A stretch of DNA of 64,000 bases. Source: Yersinia artesiana. GTDB taxonomy: Bacteria; Pseudomonadota; Gammaproteobacteria; Enterobacterales; Enterobacteriaceae. Within the stretch, counting starts at the first letter, position 1, and each line of letters opens with the position of its first letter. The DNA is taken from contig NZ_CACVAD010000005.1 of NCBI RefSeq assembly GCF_902726545.1, positions 1 to 64,000 of the forward strand, in the 5' to 3' direction. Below, piece by piece: positions 16,353-27,520 of the stretch. The position numbers and the translations under genes are program-made. The notes under the pieces are model-generated. The model searched no databases, was not told the origin of the DNA, and worked only from the letters and a program-made list of their open reading frames with translations.

Positions 16353-17849
16353 TTAGTTAAATTCTTCTAATAGCAGTGGCCACTGAACATAGCTCTGCCA
16401 ATGACTCTCTTGCTCTAGTGCTTCTGCGCGGTAAGGATGTTGCTGCAACCAGCCATGAGGCAATAGCACATAAAGTGTTTCACCATTGGCCCGCAGTCGG
16501 ACGGCTGGCAAGGTATCATCGCGGCGACGGCTGGAGAATATAATGGCCAGACGCAATAAACGACACAGATGCTGAGCCATATCTACTGGCAATGCATTCT
16601 GTTGATTCAACAACGAGAGATCGAGAGTATCACTCTGATTTTGCAGCAAAGCTGCGAGTAAGAGTTTTTGAGCGGGAGTAAAACCGGGTAGATCCAGATT
16701 GCGTATCAGGTATGCGGCATGCTGTGGAGCACGTTTAAAATCAATGCTTAGACCAATTTCGTGAATCAAACAGGCATTTTGCAATAACTCGCGACATCGG
16801 CTATCGAGACGCCACTCTTTTTCTACCTGAAGCAAAAAGTTATCGGCCAATTTACTGACGCGCTTGGCTTGCTCAGTATCCAGCAAGTAGCGGCGCTGTA
16901 TATTTCGTACTGTTCGGCTACGAATATCCTGTTCAACCGGTAAATGAAGCATGCCATAGACCAGCCCTTCACGTAGCGCACCGCCTGCCAGCGTCATACT
17001 TTCAATTGCCAGTTCCTGGAATATGGCAATCAGGATCGACAGGCCGCTGGGGAAAACCAGTGCTCGCTCCAGTGTTAAACCGGGGATTTCCAGCTCTTCC
17101 AACTTGCCGCATTGAATCGCTCGTTGTTTGAGCTGCTGCAATTTCGCCAGCGTGATCAGCTCGTCCATACCCTGAGCGACCATAATCTCTTGCAGCGCCT
17201 GAACTGTGCCTGAGGCACCGACACAGATTTGCCAGCCATGTTCACGAAAACGTTGCGCGACAGGTTTAAGCATCTCACGGGCAGCCGACTCCGCGCGGTC
17301 AAAATTGTCTTTTGCCAGATTACGGTCACTGAAGTAACGCTCCAGCCAGGTGACACAACCCATTGATAAACTAACCAGAATATTGGCCTGAGCGCCATTG
17401 CCGGTCACAAGTTCTGTGCTGCCACCACCAATGTCGACGACTAAACGCTGCTCAGGCCCACCGGTAGTATGTGCAACGCCGTGATAAATCAGACGCGCTT
17501 CTTCTTCACCACTGATGACCTGAATCGGGCAACCGAGGATTTCGGTCGCAGTTTGCAGGAATTCTTCAGCATTTGAAGCCAGACGCAGGGTTGCTGTGGC
17601 TACCACGCGAATCTGATCCAAAGGAATGTCCTGCAAACGCTCTGAAAAAAGCTTCAGACATTGCCAGCCGCGCTCCATCGCTTCTTGCGATAGATGGTTT
17701 TGGGTATCCAGACCCGCAGCCAGGCGGACTTTCCGCTTGATCCGGGCCAGCGTTTGGATACTGCCAGCCACCTCACGTACTACCAACATATGAAAACTGT
17801 TGGAGCCAAGATCGATGGCAGCATAAAGTGAGGTGGAACTTAGCATCAT
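16353..17849 (-). CDS. gppA: Guanosine-5'-triphosphate,3'-diphosphate pyrophosphatase
   Basis: Hydrolyses pppGpp to ppGpp (exopolyphosphatase family), shaping the stringent response. At 498 residues it is close to E. coli GppA. It shows the actin-like ATPase signature [13 protein letters not shown] near the start, [14 protein letters not shown], and [12 protein letters not shown], with the C-terminal HD-like domain in the second half. It follows rhlB by 3 bp and is probably co-transcribed and coupled. Confidence 0.97.
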   Translation of the reverse strand: MMLSSTSLYAAIDLGSNSFHMLVVREVAGSIQTLARIKRKVRLAAGLDTQNHLSQEAMERGWQCLKLFSERLQDIPLDQIRVVATATLRLASNAEEFLQTATEILGCPIQVISGEEEARLIYHGVAHTTGGPEQRLVVDIGGGSTELVTGNGAQANILVSLSMGCVTWLERYFSDRNLAKDNFDRAESAAREMLKPVAQRFREHGWQICVGASGTVQALQEIMVAQGMDELITLAKLQQLKQRAIQCGKLEELEIPGLTLERALVFPSGLSILIAIFQELAIESMTLAGGALREGLVYGMLHLPVEQDIRSRTVRNIQRRYLLDTEQAKRVSKLADNFLLQVEKEWRLDSRCRELLQNACLIHEIGLSIDFKRAPQHAAYLIRNLDLPGFTPAQKLLLAALLQNQSDTLDLSLLNQQNALPVDMAQHLCRLLRLAIIFSSRRRDDTLPAVRLRANGETLYVLLPHGWLQQHPYRAEALEQESHWQSYVQWPLLLEEFN

Positions 17850-17852
17850 TTA

Positions 17853-19139
17853 TCAGCTCGGTCGCTTACGGTTATTCCGTGGTGCACCACTGCGACGTGG
17901 GGCAGAGTTACGACGTGGGCCATTCCCGGTGCGGGTACGGGCCAGACGTTTTGGCGCCGGTAAATCAGTTAATAGCGCATCGCTATTATATTTACTCACC
18001 GGAATGCTATGACCGGTATAGCTCTCGATCGCTGGTAAGTTTAATGCGTATTCTTCACAGGCCAGGCTAATGGAATGACCACTTTCGCCAGCACGACCGG
18101 TACGGCCAATGCGGTGAACATAGTCTTCACAATCATCAGGCAGGTCATAGTTGAAGACGTGGGTTACCAGTGGAATATGCAAACCACGAGCAGCAACATC
18201 AGTTGCAACCAGAATATCCAAATCACCTTTGGTGAAATCTTCTAAAATCCGCAGGCGTTTTTTCTGTGCGACATCACCGGTCAACAGACCGACACGATGA
18301 CCATCGGCAGCCAGGTGGCCCCAGATTTCTTCACAACGATGTTTGGTATTGGCAAAAATAATGCAGCGATCTGGCCACTCTTCTTCAATTAACGTCTGAA
18401 GCAGACGCATTTTTTCTTCATTTGAAGGGTAGAACAGCTCTTCCTTAATGCGGTGGCCGGTTTTCTGTAACGGTTCCACTTCAACATATTCGGCGTTGTT
18501 CATTTGCTCAAAGGCTAATTCACGTACGCGGTACGAGAGTGTAGCTGAGAACAGCATGTTTAAACGCTTATCAACGGAAGGCATACGGCGGAACAGCCAG
18601 CGGATATCTTTAATAAAGCCTAAATCGTACATCCGATCAGCTTCATCCAATACCACAACCTGAATCGCACCGAGATTAATGTAATTTTGTTTTGCGTAAT
18701 CGATTAAACGGCCAGTCGTACCGATAAGAATATCTACGCCACTTTCCAGCACTTTAAGCTGTTTGTCGTAGCCGTCACCACCATAAGCCAAGCCTAATTT
18801 CAGGCCGGTTATCTGGGAAAGTGACTCTGCATCGGAGTGAATTTGCACAGCTAATTCACGCGTTGGTGCCATAATCAATGCGCGCGGTTGATTAGTCTGA
18901 CGACCCTCTTCTGCGGGGTGAGAAAGCAAATAATGGAAAGTAGACGCTAAGAATGCCAGCGTCTTGCCGGTTCCTGTTTGCGCCTGACCCGCTACATCAC
19001 GCCCAGAGAGGGTGAGTGGCAATGCTAACGCCTGAATCGGCGTACAATACTGAAACCCTTTATTTTCAAGGGCTTCAATAACTAGCGGGTGCAGGGCGAA
19101 GTCGGAAAACTTCTGTTCGGTCAAGTGTGTTTTGCTCAT
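17853..19139 (-). CDS. rhlB: ATP-dependent RNA helicase RhlB
   Basis: DEAD-box helicase of the RNA degradosome. The 428-residue product has a Q-motif region ([26 protein letters not shown]), [21 protein letters not shown] ([13 protein letters not shown]), SAT, and [13 protein letters not shown]. The C-terminal tail is Arg/Pro-rich ([15 protein letters not shown]), as expected for RhlB. It is divergent from trxA. Confidence 0.98.
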   Translation of the reverse strand: MSKTHLTEQKFSDFALHPLVIEALENKGFQYCTPIQALALPLTLSGRDVAGQAQTGTGKTLAFLASTFHYLLSHPAEEGRQTNQPRALIMAPTRELAVQIHSDAESLSQITGLKLGLAYGGDGYDKQLKVLESGVDILIGTTGRLIDYAKQNYINLGAIQVVVLDEADRMYDLGFIKDIRWLFRRMPSVDKRLNMLFSATLSYRVRELAFEQMNNAEYVEVEPLQKTGHRIKEELFYPSNEEKMRLLQTLIEEEWPDRCIIFANTKHRCEEIWGHLAADGHRVGLLTGDVAQKKRLRILEDFTKGDLDILVATDVAARGLHIPLVTHVFNYDLPDDCEDYVHRIGRTGRAGESGHSISLACEEYALNLPAIESYTGHSIPVSKYNSDALLTDLPAPKRLARTRTGNGPRRNSAPRRSGAPRNNRKRPS

Positions 19140-19257
19140 AGTGTGGTAGAATATCAGCTAACTATTGCTTTACGAAAGCGTATCCGGTGAAATAAAGTCA
19201 TCCTATTGTTGGTTAATGCTACACCAACGAGGTAGACACAATCCTTTGGAGTAGAAC

Positions 19258-19584
19258 ATGAGCGATAAAATTATTCACCTGAGTGACGACAGCTTCGACA
19301 CTGACGTGCTGAAAGCCAGCGGCCTGGTTCTGGTCGATTTCTGGGCTGAATGGTGTGGTCCGTGCAAGATGATTGCTCCGATTTTGGATGAAATTGCTGA
19401 AGAGTATGAAGGCAGACTGACTATCACTAAATTGAATATTGATGACAACCAGGGCACGGCACCAAAATACGGTATCCGTGGCATCCCTACGCTGTTGTTG
19501 TTCCGTGATGGTGAAGTTGTGGCAACCAAGGTTGGTGCCTTGTCTAAGGGTCAGCTTAAAGAATTCTTGGATGCGAATCTGTAA
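19258..19584 (+). CDS. trxA: Thioredoxin 1
   Basis: Cytosolic dithiol reductant for ribonucleotide reductase and others. The 108-residue product has the redox site WCGPC (Cys33 and Cys36), the cis-Pro loop [11 protein letters not shown] and a C-terminal amphipathic helix. TTGGAG precedes the ATG. It lies upstream of rho, as in E. coli. Confidence 0.99.
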   Translation: MSDKIIHLSDDSFDTDVLKASGLVLVDFWAEWCGPCKMIAPILDEIAEEYEGRLTITKLNIDDNQGTAPKYGIRGIPTLLLFRDGEVVATKVGALSKGQLKEFLDANL

Positions 19585-19602
19585 GCGGCGTTAGCCGTCA
19601 CA

Positions 19603-19726
19603 ATACCCAAAGTCATTGAGTTGCAGCAAGGCAGCAAACGAGCGAATCCCGATGAGCTGACTCAGGTCAGTAATTCGGGTGAGTTAGAGTCGCTAACACT
19701 GCTGTGGCTTCAAGGCCGTAGGGTAT
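19603..19726 (-). repeat. ERIC-like repeat (variant subfamily) in the trxA-rho interval
   Basis: An imperfect palindrome of about 124 bp with ends ATACCC and GGGTAT and core GAATCCCGATGAGCTGAC. It is the reverse complement of the element at 51403-51525, and the layout matches ERIC although the core bases differ. It sits right after the trxA stop. Confidence 0.75.
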
Positions 19727-20164
19727 GTTTAGCGGCAGTTGTGATTTCTCACACTGACCGCTAGACGCCTGCAAAGAAGCGTGTTAAGTTTACTCCACTG
19801 CATATAGAACATTCCTGTGTATTGAGACCGGGTTTGTAGCATCTAGCTTAATTCTTTAGTACCTAATAAATAGTCTGTAGCATCTAAATAGTTTGAATCT
19901 AAAGTTTTACTCTATGTCGAAATAATTTGTGTTGAGAATATGTATGAACTCAATCGGTTTTTGACAGTCTAGTGTTTTACTAAATCAGTCTAAGGCACCT
20001 TCAATCTTTACACCGTTGTGTCGCGCAATCTCGCGTAAGTCATTACTTGCGTAGTTTGGCCCAAGGCCGGTGATTGAATGTCCCATTAAACAGGCACGGA
20101 TGACGCTGCCATACCATTCACGACCATAGTTCGAGACATACCCCGAGTTTAAGAACCCACCATT
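19727..20164 (+). other. rho leader region
   Basis: A long untranslated leader, as in E. coli where Rho autoregulates its own gene. It is AT-rich at first, then becomes a conserved-looking stretch ending TTTAAGAACCCACCATT before the rho ATG. A 10-codon ORF (19940-19972, MYELNRFLTV) is present, but no clear equivalent of the E. coli rhoL peptide is seen. Two GTAGCATCTA copies lie near 19836 and 19877. I see no other gene. Confidence 0.6.
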
Positions 20165-21424
20165 ATGAATCTTACCGAATTAAAGAACACGCCGGTTTCT
20201 GATCTGATAACACTTGGCGAAAATATGGGGCTGGAAAACCTGGCCCGGATGCGTAAACAAGATATTATTTTCTCTATCCTTAAGCAGCACGCGAAAAGTG
20301 GAGAAGATATCTTCGGTGACGGTGTGTTGGAGATATTGCAGGATGGATTTGGTTTCCTCCGCTCTGCAGACAGCTCCTACCTCGCCGGTCCCGACGACAT
20401 CTACGTATCCCCAAGCCAAATTCGCCGTTTCAACCTCCGCACTGGTGACACCGTTGCCGGTAAGATTCGCCCACCTAAAGAAGGTGAGCGTTACTTTGCC
20501 TTGTTGAAAGTTAACGAAGTTAACTATGACAAACCGGAAAATGCCCGTAACAAAATCCTCTTCGAAAACTTAACCCCATTACATGCTAACTCTCGTCTGC
20601 GCATGGAACGTGGTAACGGTTCGACTGAAGATTTAACTGCTCGCGTCCTTGATTTGGCATCGCCAATCGGTCGTGGTCAGCGTGGGCTGATTGTTGCTCC
20701 GCCAAAAGCGGGTAAAACCATGCTGTTGCAGAATATTGCTACCAGCATTGCCTACAATCACCCTGATTGCGTATTGATGGTACTGCTGATTGACGAGCGT
20801 CCGGAAGAAGTAACCGAGATGCAGCGTCTGGTTAAAGGTGAAGTTATTGCTTCAACTTTTGACGAGCCAGCATCCCGTCACGTTCAAGTTGCTGAAATGG
20901 TTATCGAGAAAGCGAAACGTCTGGTTGAGCATAAAAAAGACGTTATCATCTTACTGGATTCGATTACCCGTTTGGCCCGCGCATATAACACCGTGGTACC
21001 CGCTTCAGGTAAAGTCCTGACCGGTGGTGTGGATGCTAACGCCTTGCATCGTCCAAAACGCTTCTTTGGTGCCGCACGTAATGTTGAAGAGGGCGGTAGC
21101 CTGACTATCATTGCCACCGCGTTGGTTGATACCGGTTCTAAAATGGATGAAGTTATCTATGAAGAATTTAAAGGTACCGGCAACATGGAACTGCATCTGT
21201 CGCGCAAAATTGCAGAGAAACGTGTGTTCCCAGCCATTGATTTCAATCGCTCTGGTACACGTAAAGAAGAGCTACTGACAACCACTGAAGAGCTGCAAAA
21301 AATGTGGATCTTGCGCCGTATTCTTCATCCAATGGGTGAAATCGACGCAATGGAGTTCCTCATCAGCAAACTGGCAACAGCGAAAACCAACGATCAGTTC
21401 TTCGATAACATGAGACGTTCGTAG
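20165..21424 (+). CDS. rho: Transcription termination factor Rho
   Basis: Hexameric RNA-dependent ATPase. The 419-residue length equals E. coli Rho. It has the N-terminal helical and cold-shock RNA-binding domains ([15 protein letters not shown]..., DGFGFLRS), the P-loop PPKAGKTM, the Q-loop/secondary site region and the RARAYN-type segment ([14 protein letters not shown]). It is followed by a strong terminator. Confidence 0.99.
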   Translation: MNLTELKNTPVSDLITLGENMGLENLARMRKQDIIFSILKQHAKSGEDIFGDGVLEILQDGFGFLRSADSSYLAGPDDIYVSPSQIRRFNLRTGDTVAGKIRPPKEGERYFALLKVNEVNYDKPENARNKILFENLTPLHANSRLRMERGNGSTEDLTARVLDLASPIGRGQRGLIVAPPKAGKTMLLQNIATSIAYNHPDCVLMVLLIDERPEEVTEMQRLVKGEVIASTFDEPASRHVQVAEMVIEKAKRLVEHKKDVIILLDSITRLARAYNTVVPASGKVLTGGVDANALHRPKRFFGAARNVEEGGSLTIIATALVDTGSKMDEVIYEEFKGTGNMELHLSRKIAEKRVFPAIDFNRSGTRKEELLTTTEELQKMWILRRILHPMGEIDAMEFLISKLATAKTNDQFFDNMRRS

Positions 21425-21443
21425 TTTTAGCGAAATCAATCAA

Positions 21444-21475
21444 AACGCCACGCTTAGCCGTGGCGTTTTTTGCTT
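21444..21475 (+). terminator. rho terminator
   Basis: ACGCCACG pairs with CGTGGCGT across a short loop, followed by TTTTTT, about 20 bp after the rho stop. Confidence 0.9.
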
Positions 21476-21706
21476 TTGGAATATACGATAGTCGAGTTTG
21501 TTATCCATTAAGTTGATAAAAATCGCTAAGCTTTGCCTATTTGGGTACTTATTCTCATTACCAATAAGAAAATAGCGAAAATAGAGTTGGGAATAACGAA
21601 CAAGACTGTCATCATATTCAGAAATAACTGAAAGCGTGGGGGAAGGTATAGTTTATGCCATGCCACATGCTAAGCTGTTGTATCTTTTTGCAGAGAGCGG
21701 TTAAAC

Positions 21707-22804
21707 GTGAATTTACTCACTATGAGTACTGAAATATTCGTTATATTCATGTTTTCTTTGGCATTTTTATTTGTTGCTCGCAAAGTTGCCAAGAAAATTG
21801 GATTAGTTGATAAACCTAATTATCGCAAACGTCATCAAGGGTTGATCCCATTAGTGGGCGGAATATCCGTGTTTGCGGGTATTTGTTTTACCTTTCTGAT
21901 TACCAACCAACAAATTCCCCATTTTCGTTTATACCTCGGTTGCGCTGGTTTATTGGTGTTCGTTGGTGCTTTAGATGATCGCTTCGATATCAGTGTAAAA
22001 ATTCGTGCTTTTGTTCAGGCGCTGGTCGGTATTGCCATGATGGTGGTCGCCGGGCTTTATTTACGCAGCCTGGGGCACGCTTTTGGTCCGTGGGAAATGA
22101 TATTAGGGCCATTCGGTTATGTCGTCACATTATTCGCAGTATGGGCAGCGGTAAATGCTTTCAATATGGTGGATGGTATTGATGGCTTACTGGGGGGGCT
22201 ATCTTGTGTCTCTTTCGGTGCCATGGGTATTTTGCTCTACCAAAGTGGACAAATGGCATTAGCACTGTGGTGTTTTGCGATGATCGCCGCCATCTTGCCT
22301 TATATCTTGCTAAACCTCGGGTTATTAGGCCGCCGCTATAAAGTCTTTATGGGTGATGCGGGCAGTACGCTCATTGGCTTCACCGCAATTTGGATACTAC
22401 TACAAACCACCCAAGGCAATGTTCACCCGATTAACCCCGTTACCGCGTTATGGATCATTGCCATTCCTTTGATGGATATGATTGCCATCATGTATCGGCG
22501 CTTACGTAAAGGGATGAGCCCTTTCTCACCCGACCGCCAGCACATCCATCATTTGATCATGCGTGCTGGTTTTACCTCACGGCAAGCTTTTGTCCTGATC
22601 ACTCTGGCGGCGGCGGTACTAGCGGCAGTGGGTGTTATCGGCGAACGACTGACATTTGTACCTGAATGGGTCATGTTGGCACTATTCTTGCTTGCATTTA
22701 TATTGTATGGCTATTGCATTAAACGAGCATGGCGAGTGGCACGTTTTATCAAGCGTACTAAGCGTCGAATGCGCCGTGCATCGCAAAATAAGCATGAATC
22801 TTAA
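21707..22804 (+). CDS. wecA: UDP-GlcNAc:undecaprenyl-phosphate GlcNAc-1-phosphate transferase
   Basis: First membrane step of ECA (and often O-antigen) synthesis, making lipid I. The 365-residue protein is polytopic. It contains the Asp-rich LDDRFD motif, NAFNMVDGIDGL, and HIHH near the C-terminal cytoplasmic loop, typical of this family. GTG at 21707 is chosen because the product then begins MNLL like E. coli WecA; an ATG follows five codons later. It is the first gene of the ECA cluster. Confidence 0.97.
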   Translation: MNLLTMSTEIFVIFMFSLAFLFVARKVAKKIGLVDKPNYRKRHQGLIPLVGGISVFAGICFTFLITNQQIPHFRLYLGCAGLLVFVGALDDRFDISVKIRAFVQALVGIAMMVVAGLYLRSLGHAFGPWEMILGPFGYVVTLFAVWAAVNAFNMVDGIDGLLGGLSCVSFGAMGILLYQSGQMALALWCFAMIAAILPYILLNLGLLGRRYKVFMGDAGSTLIGFTAIWILLQTTQGNVHPINPVTALWIIAIPLMDMIAIMYRRLRKGMSPFSPDRQHIHHLIMRAGFTSRQAFVLITLAAAVLAAVGVIGERLTFVPEWVMLALFLLAFILYGYCIKRAWRVARFIKRTKRRMRRASQNKHES

Positions 22805-22824
22805 CCAGAGGCTTTTAGGCAGTG

Positions 22825-23901
22825 ATGAAACCAGAATCTATGTCGACTGATAAAACCGGGTCTACCCATAATGAGCCTTCTGTGGATAACGAGTTAGATA
22901 TCCGCAGCCTGTGCCGTACTCTTTGGCGCGGTAAAGTGTGGATTATCGGTATGGCAATCCTTTTTGCTGCCATTGCGCTGGGTGTTTCCTATCTGGTGAA
23001 ACAACAATGGAGTGCAGCAGCCATTACAGACAAGCCAACCGTCAATAATTTAGGCGGTTATTATTCCCAGCAGCAATTCTTGCGTAACCTGGATACACGA
23101 ATCAATAGCACTGCCAGCAGTGAGCAGCCCGGTATCTCCGACGAAGCTTACGGTGAGTTCATCACACAGTTAGCTGCTTACGATACCCGTCGTGATTTTT
23201 GGCTACAAACCGATTACTACAAACAGCGGATGGAAGGTGATGCTAAGGCTGATGCTGCATTGCTGGACGAGCTGGTGAATAATATTGTTTTCACGCCGCG
23301 CGATGATAAAAAAATGCTGAATGACAGCATCAAATTGACGGCAGAAACAGCGTCTGATTCAAATAAATTGCTGCGCAGTTACATTGATTTTGCCAACCAA
23401 CGCGCGGCTAGTCATTTGAATGATGAAATTCAAGGTGCCTGGTCTGCCAGAACTCAATCAATGAAAGCGCAAGTCAAGCGGCAGGAAGCGGTGGCTAAAG
23501 CCGTATTCGACCGTGAAGTTGCCGCTGCGACTCAAGCATTGAAAGTGGCCAGCCAGCAAGGGATTACCCGTAATCAAACGGATACTCCAGCTGAGCAATT
23601 GCCTGATTCAAAAATGTTTATGCTGGGTAAGCCAATGCTTGAAGCCCGTCTGGAAACATTACAGGCTACCGGCCCAAGTTTTGATATTGATTACGATCAG
23701 AATCGCGCCATGCTGGCAACATTGAACGTCGGTCCGACACTGGATAAAACATTCCAGACTTACCGCTACTTACGTACGCCAGAAGATCCGGTTACTCGTG
23801 ATAGCCCACGTCGTGTATTCCTGCTGATTATGTGGGGTGCGATTGGGGCATTGGTGGGGGCTGGCGTGGTGCTGGTTCGTCGCACCAGTCGCGCTGAGTA
23901 G
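22825..23901 (+). CDS. wzzE: ECA polysaccharide chain-length regulator WzzE
   Basis: Inner-membrane polysaccharide co-polymerase that sets ECA chain length. The 358-residue product has an N-terminal TM (VWIIGMAILFAAIALGVSYL), a large periplasmic coiled-coil-rich domain and a C-terminal TM preceded by the Pro-rich PRRVFLLIMWG. ATG 22825 has AGG five bases upstream; GTG 22822 and ATG 22840 are alternatives. Confidence 0.96.
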   Translation: MKPESMSTDKTGSTHNEPSVDNELDIRSLCRTLWRGKVWIIGMAILFAAIALGVSYLVKQQWSAAAITDKPTVNNLGGYYSQQQFLRNLDTRINSTASSEQPGISDEAYGEFITQLAAYDTRRDFWLQTDYYKQRMEGDAKADAALLDELVNNIVFTPRDDKKMLNDSIKLTAETASDSNKLLRSYIDFANQRAASHLNDEIQGAWSARTQSMKAQVKRQEAVAKAVFDREVAAATQALKVASQQGITRNQTDTPAEQLPDSKMFMLGKPMLEARLETLQATGPSFDIDYDQNRAMLATLNVGPTLDKTFQTYRYLRTPEDPVTRDSPRRVFLLIMWGAIGALVGAGVVLVRRTSRAE

Positions 23902-23984
23902 TAGACTTAAAGTAATGGACGCATTGTGCGTCCAACTTGCAGGCATTGTCTGTCTGCGGCTAACTGACCTTAAAGAGATTCACT

Positions 23985-25115
23985 GTGAAAGTGTTAACTG
24001 TTTTTGGCACCCGGCCTGAAGCCATTAAAATGGCTCCTCTGGTGCATGCCTTGGCTCAGGATGAAGCCTTTGAATCAAGAGTCTGCGTCACTGCTCAACA
24101 TCGTGAGATGTTGGATCAGGTGCTGCGTTTATTTGATATTCAGCCGGACTATGATTTGAATATCATGAAACCGGGACAGGGGTTAACGGAAATAACCTGC
24201 CATATTCTGGAAGGGCTAAAGTCTGTTTTGGCGGATTTTAAGCCGGACGTTATTTTGGTCCATGGCGATACCACGACGACGTTATCGACCAGTCTTGCTG
24301 CATTCTATCATCGTATCCCTGTCGGCCATGTCGAAGCGGGTTTGCGCACCGGGGACCTCTATTCTCCGTGGCCGGAGGAAGGCAATCGTAAGTTGACCGG
24401 TCACCTGGCTAAGTACCACTTTGCTCCGACTGAGAATTCTCGCCAAAATCTGCTGCGTGAAAATGTACCGGACGAACACATCTTTGTGACCGGTAATACT
24501 GTGATTGATGCGCTGTTCTGGGTGCGGGATCGGGTGATGAATAATCCGGAATTACGCGCCAGTCTCGCAGAGCGCTATCCCTTCATCGATACCAGTAAAA
24601 AAATGATTCTGGTTACCGGCCATCGCCGTGAGAGTTTTGGTGATGGTTTTGAGCGGATTTGCAGTGCATTAGCTAAAATTGCATGTAGCCGCTCTGATGT
24701 ACAGGTGGTTTATCCGGTGCATCTCAATCCGAATGTCAGCGAACCGGTTAAGCGTATTTTGAAAGAGATCGATAATATCACCTTGATCGACCCACAAGAT
24801 TACCTGCCGTTTGTTTATCTTATGAATCATGCTTATCTGATCCTGACGGACTCCGGCGGTATTCAGGAGGAAGCGCCTTCATTAGGTAAACCGGTATTAG
24901 TCATGCGGGATACCACTGAGCGCCCGGAAGCTGTCGATTCCGGTACGGTTTTGTTGGTTGGCACTGAGATTGATGACATTGTTGAAACAGTAACCCGCTT
25001 GCTGACTGATGAAACTGCCTATCATCAAATGGCAAAGGCGCATAATCCTTACGGTGACGGGCATGCCTGTCAACGCATCCTTGAAGCTTTAAAGAATCAT
25101 CAGGTGACGCTATGA
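23985..25115 (+). CDS. wecB: UDP-N-acetylglucosamine 2-epimerase
   Basis: Makes UDP-ManNAc from UDP-GlcNAc for ECA. The 376-residue GT-B-like fold shows [49 protein letters not shown] (here TDSGG) and [11 protein letters not shown]. The start is GTG, giving [12 protein letters not shown] as in E. coli. It overlaps wecC by 4 bp. Confidence 0.98.
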   Translation: MKVLTVFGTRPEAIKMAPLVHALAQDEAFESRVCVTAQHREMLDQVLRLFDIQPDYDLNIMKPGQGLTEITCHILEGLKSVLADFKPDVILVHGDTTTTLSTSLAAFYHRIPVGHVEAGLRTGDLYSPWPEEGNRKLTGHLAKYHFAPTENSRQNLLRENVPDEHIFVTGNTVIDALFWVRDRVMNNPELRASLAERYPFIDTSKKMILVTGHRRESFGDGFERICSALAKIACSRSDVQVVYPVHLNPNVSEPVKRILKEIDNITLIDPQDYLPFVYLMNHAYLILTDSGGIQEEAPSLGKPVLVMRDTTERPEAVDSGTVLLVGTEIDDIVETVTRLLTDETAYHQMAKAHNPYGDGHACQRILEALKNHQVTL

Positions 25116-26374
25116 GTTTTGAAACAATTTCTGTTATTGGTCTTGGGTATATTGGCCTGCCAACTGCTGCTGCTTTCGCGTCGCGCAAGAAGAAAGTGAT
25201 TGGTGTGGACGTCAACGCCCATGCAGTTGAAACCATTAATCGCGGTGCTATCCATATCGTGGAGCCGGATTTAGATAAAGTGGTGAAGATTGCTGTCGAA
25301 GGCGGTTACCTACAAGCTGTAACCAAACCACTGGCAGCAGATGCGTTTCTTATTGCCGTACCGACACCGTTTAAAGGCGATCATGAACCGGATATGGTTT
25401 ATGTTGAATCAGCCGCTAAATCTATCGCTCCGGTGTTGAAAAAAGGTGATTTGGTTATTCTGGAGTCCACCTCTCCTGTCGGTGCCACTGAACAAATGGC
25501 ACAATGGCTGGCTGAAGCTCGCCCTGATTTAAGCTTCCCACAGAACGCCGGTGAAGAGGCTGATATTAACATTGCTTATTGCCCTGAGCGCGTATTGCCA
25601 GGCCAGGTGATGGTGGAACTGATTCAAAATGACCGCGTTATTGGCGGTATGACACCGAAGTGCTCTGCCCGCGCCAGTGAATTGTACAAAATCTTCCTGG
25701 AAGGCGAATGTGTGGTGACTAATTCCCGCACCGCAGAAATGTGCAAGCTGACCGAAAATAGCTTCCGCGACGTTAACATTGCTTTTGCCAACGAATTGTC
25801 GCTGATTTGTGATGAGCAAGGAATCAATGTATGGGAACTGATTCGCCTGGCGAACCGTCATCCACGCGTTAATATCTTGCAGCCAGGCCCAGGTGTCGGC
25901 GGCCACTGTATCGCAGTTGACCCTTGGTTTATCGTTTCGCAAAATCCACAACTGGCCCGTCTGATTCACACCGCCCGTCTGGTGAATGATGGTAAACCGC
26001 TGTGGGTTGTTGATCGTGTTAAAGCGGCAGTTGCTGATTGTTTGGCAGCCACTGATAAACGTGCTTCTGAAGTGAAAATTGCCTGCTTCGGCCTGGCATT
26101 CAAGCCCAATATTGATGACCTGCGTGAAAGCCCGGCGGTTGAAATCGCCCATCTAATCGCACAATGGCACACCGGCGAAACGCTGGTCGTTGAGCCGAAT
26201 GTTGAGCAATTACCGAAATCGCTGGTGGGCCACGTGACCTTGAAAGACACCGCAACTGCCTTGCAGCAAGCGGATGTGCTGGTGATGCTGGTAGACCACA
26301 GCCAATTCAAAGCAATCAAACCTGAAGATGTGAAGCAATCCTGGATTGTTGACACCAAAGGAGTATGGCGTTGA
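25112..26374 (+). CDS. wecC: UDP-N-acetyl-D-mannosamine dehydrogenase
   Basis: NAD-dependent oxidation of UDP-ManNAc to UDP-ManNAcA, the second ECA sugar. The 420-residue product has an N-terminal Rossmann [12 protein letters not shown], a central helical domain ([18 protein letters not shown]), the catalytic-Cys segment [14 protein letters not shown] and a C-terminal UDP-binding domain ([16 protein letters not shown]). Confidence 0.98.
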   Translation: MSFETISVIGLGYIGLPTAAAFASRKKKVIGVDVNAHAVETINRGAIHIVEPDLDKVVKIAVEGGYLQAVTKPLAADAFLIAVPTPFKGDHEPDMVYVESAAKSIAPVLKKGDLVILESTSPVGATEQMAQWLAEARPDLSFPQNAGEEADINIAYCPERVLPGQVMVELIQNDRVIGGMTPKCSARASELYKIFLEGECVVTNSRTAEMCKLTENSFRDVNIAFANELSLICDEQGINVWELIRLANRHPRVNILQPGPGVGGHCIAVDPWFIVSQNPQLARLIHTARLVNDGKPLWVVDRVKAAVADCLAATDKRASEVKIACFGLAFKPNIDDLRESPAVEIAHLIAQWHTGETLVVEPNVEQLPKSLVGHVTLKDTATALQQADVLVMLVDHSQFKAIKPEDVKQSWIVDTKGVWR

Positions 26375-27438
26375 GACGTATTCTGGTCACAGGCGGAGCC
26401 GGTTTTATCGGCTCCGCAGTGGTAAGACATATTATCGATGGCACCTCAGATAGCGTGGTGGTGGTGGATAAACTCACCTATGCCGGCAATTTGGAGTCAC
26501 TGGCGGTAGTCGCTCACAGTGAGCGCTATGCTTTTGAACAGGTTGATATCTGCGATCGTGCTGAGCTGGATCGTGTTTTTGCACAATATCAGCCGGATGT
26601 GGTGATGCATCTGGCAGCAGAAAGTCATGTTGACCGTTCTATAGATGGCCCCGCTGCTTTTATCGAAACCAACGTTGTGGGCACTTACCAGATGTTGGAG
26701 GCCGCGCGCCATTACTGGCAACCGCTGGATGCTGAGAAAAAATTGGCGTTTCGCTTCCATCATATTTCAACTGATGAAGTGTATGGCGACCTGCATGGCA
26801 CTGATGATTTATTCACCGAAACAACACCTTATGCGCCAAGTAGCCCCTATTCAGCATCCAAGGCATCCAGCGACCATTTAGTTCGCGCCTGGCTGCGGAC
26901 CTACGGTTTACCGACTTTGGTGACCAATTGTTCTAATAACTACGGCCCGTATCATTTCCCTGAGAAATTGATCCCGTTGGTTATTTTGAATGCGCTGGCG
27001 GGCAAACCACTGCCAGTCTATGGCAATGGCGCACAGGTGCGCGATTGGCTGTTTGTTGAGGATCATGCCCGCGCCTTGTATCAAGTGGTTACTGAAGGTG
27101 TGGTGGGCGAAACCTACAATATTGGCGGTCATAACGAGCGCAAGAATATTGAAGTAGTGGAAACCATCTGCGCGTTATTGGATGAACTGGTTCCGGAAAA
27201 ACCGGCAGGCATTGCTCACTACCGTGACTTGATTACTTTTGTTAAAGACCGGCCAGGCCACGATATGCGTTATGCCATCGATGCCAGCAAGATTGAGCGG
27301 GAACTGGGCTGGAAGCCACAGGAAACCTTCGAAAGTGGCATCCGCAAGACCGTATTATGGTATTTGAATAATAAATCTTGGTGGCAGCGTGTTCAGGATG
27401 GTTCTTACGCCGGTGAGCGTCTGGGCTTGAGTGACTGA
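26371..27438 (+). CDS. rffG: dTDP-glucose 4,6-dehydratase
   Basis: Makes dTDP-4-keto-6-deoxyglucose for the Fuc4NAc branch of ECA. It is an extended SDR with GGAGFIGS, the active-site STDEVYGD and [12 protein letters not shown] at 26371 is preferred because GGAG (26360-26363) lies seven bases upstream and the product is then 355 residues as in E. coli. ATG 26365 is only one base from that GGAG. The start overlaps the wecC stop (26372-26374), so translation is likely coupled. Confidence 0.95.
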   Translation: MRRILVTGGAGFIGSAVVRHIIDGTSDSVVVVDKLTYAGNLESLAVVAHSERYAFEQVDICDRAELDRVFAQYQPDVVMHLAAESHVDRSIDGPAAFIETNVVGTYQMLEAARHYWQPLDAEKKLAFRFHHISTDEVYGDLHGTDDLFTETTPYAPSSPYSASKASSDHLVRAWLRTYGLPTLVTNCSNNYGPYHFPEKLIPLVILNALAGKPLPVYGNGAQVRDWLFVEDHARALYQVVTEGVVGETYNIGGHNERKNIEVVETICALLDELVPEKPAGIAHYRDLITFVKDRPGHDMRYAIDASKIERELGWKPQETFESGIRKTVLWYLNNKSWWQRVQDGSYAGERLGLSD

Positions 27439-27487
27439 TACTCTTCATCTTTCAAATTGCAGTTGGCTGCATATAACGTCTGCCTGA

Positions 27488-27517
27488 TAGTTTCAGGAGA
27501 TGGTAGTTTCAGGAGAT
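27488..27517 (+). repeat. Tandem duplication of the rffH ribosome-site region
   Basis: TAGTTTCAGGAGAT occurs at 27488-27501 and again at 27504-27517 (period 16). Each copy carries AGGAG; the second is at the right distance from the rffH ATG. Confidence 0.9.
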
Positions 27518-27520
27518 CGA

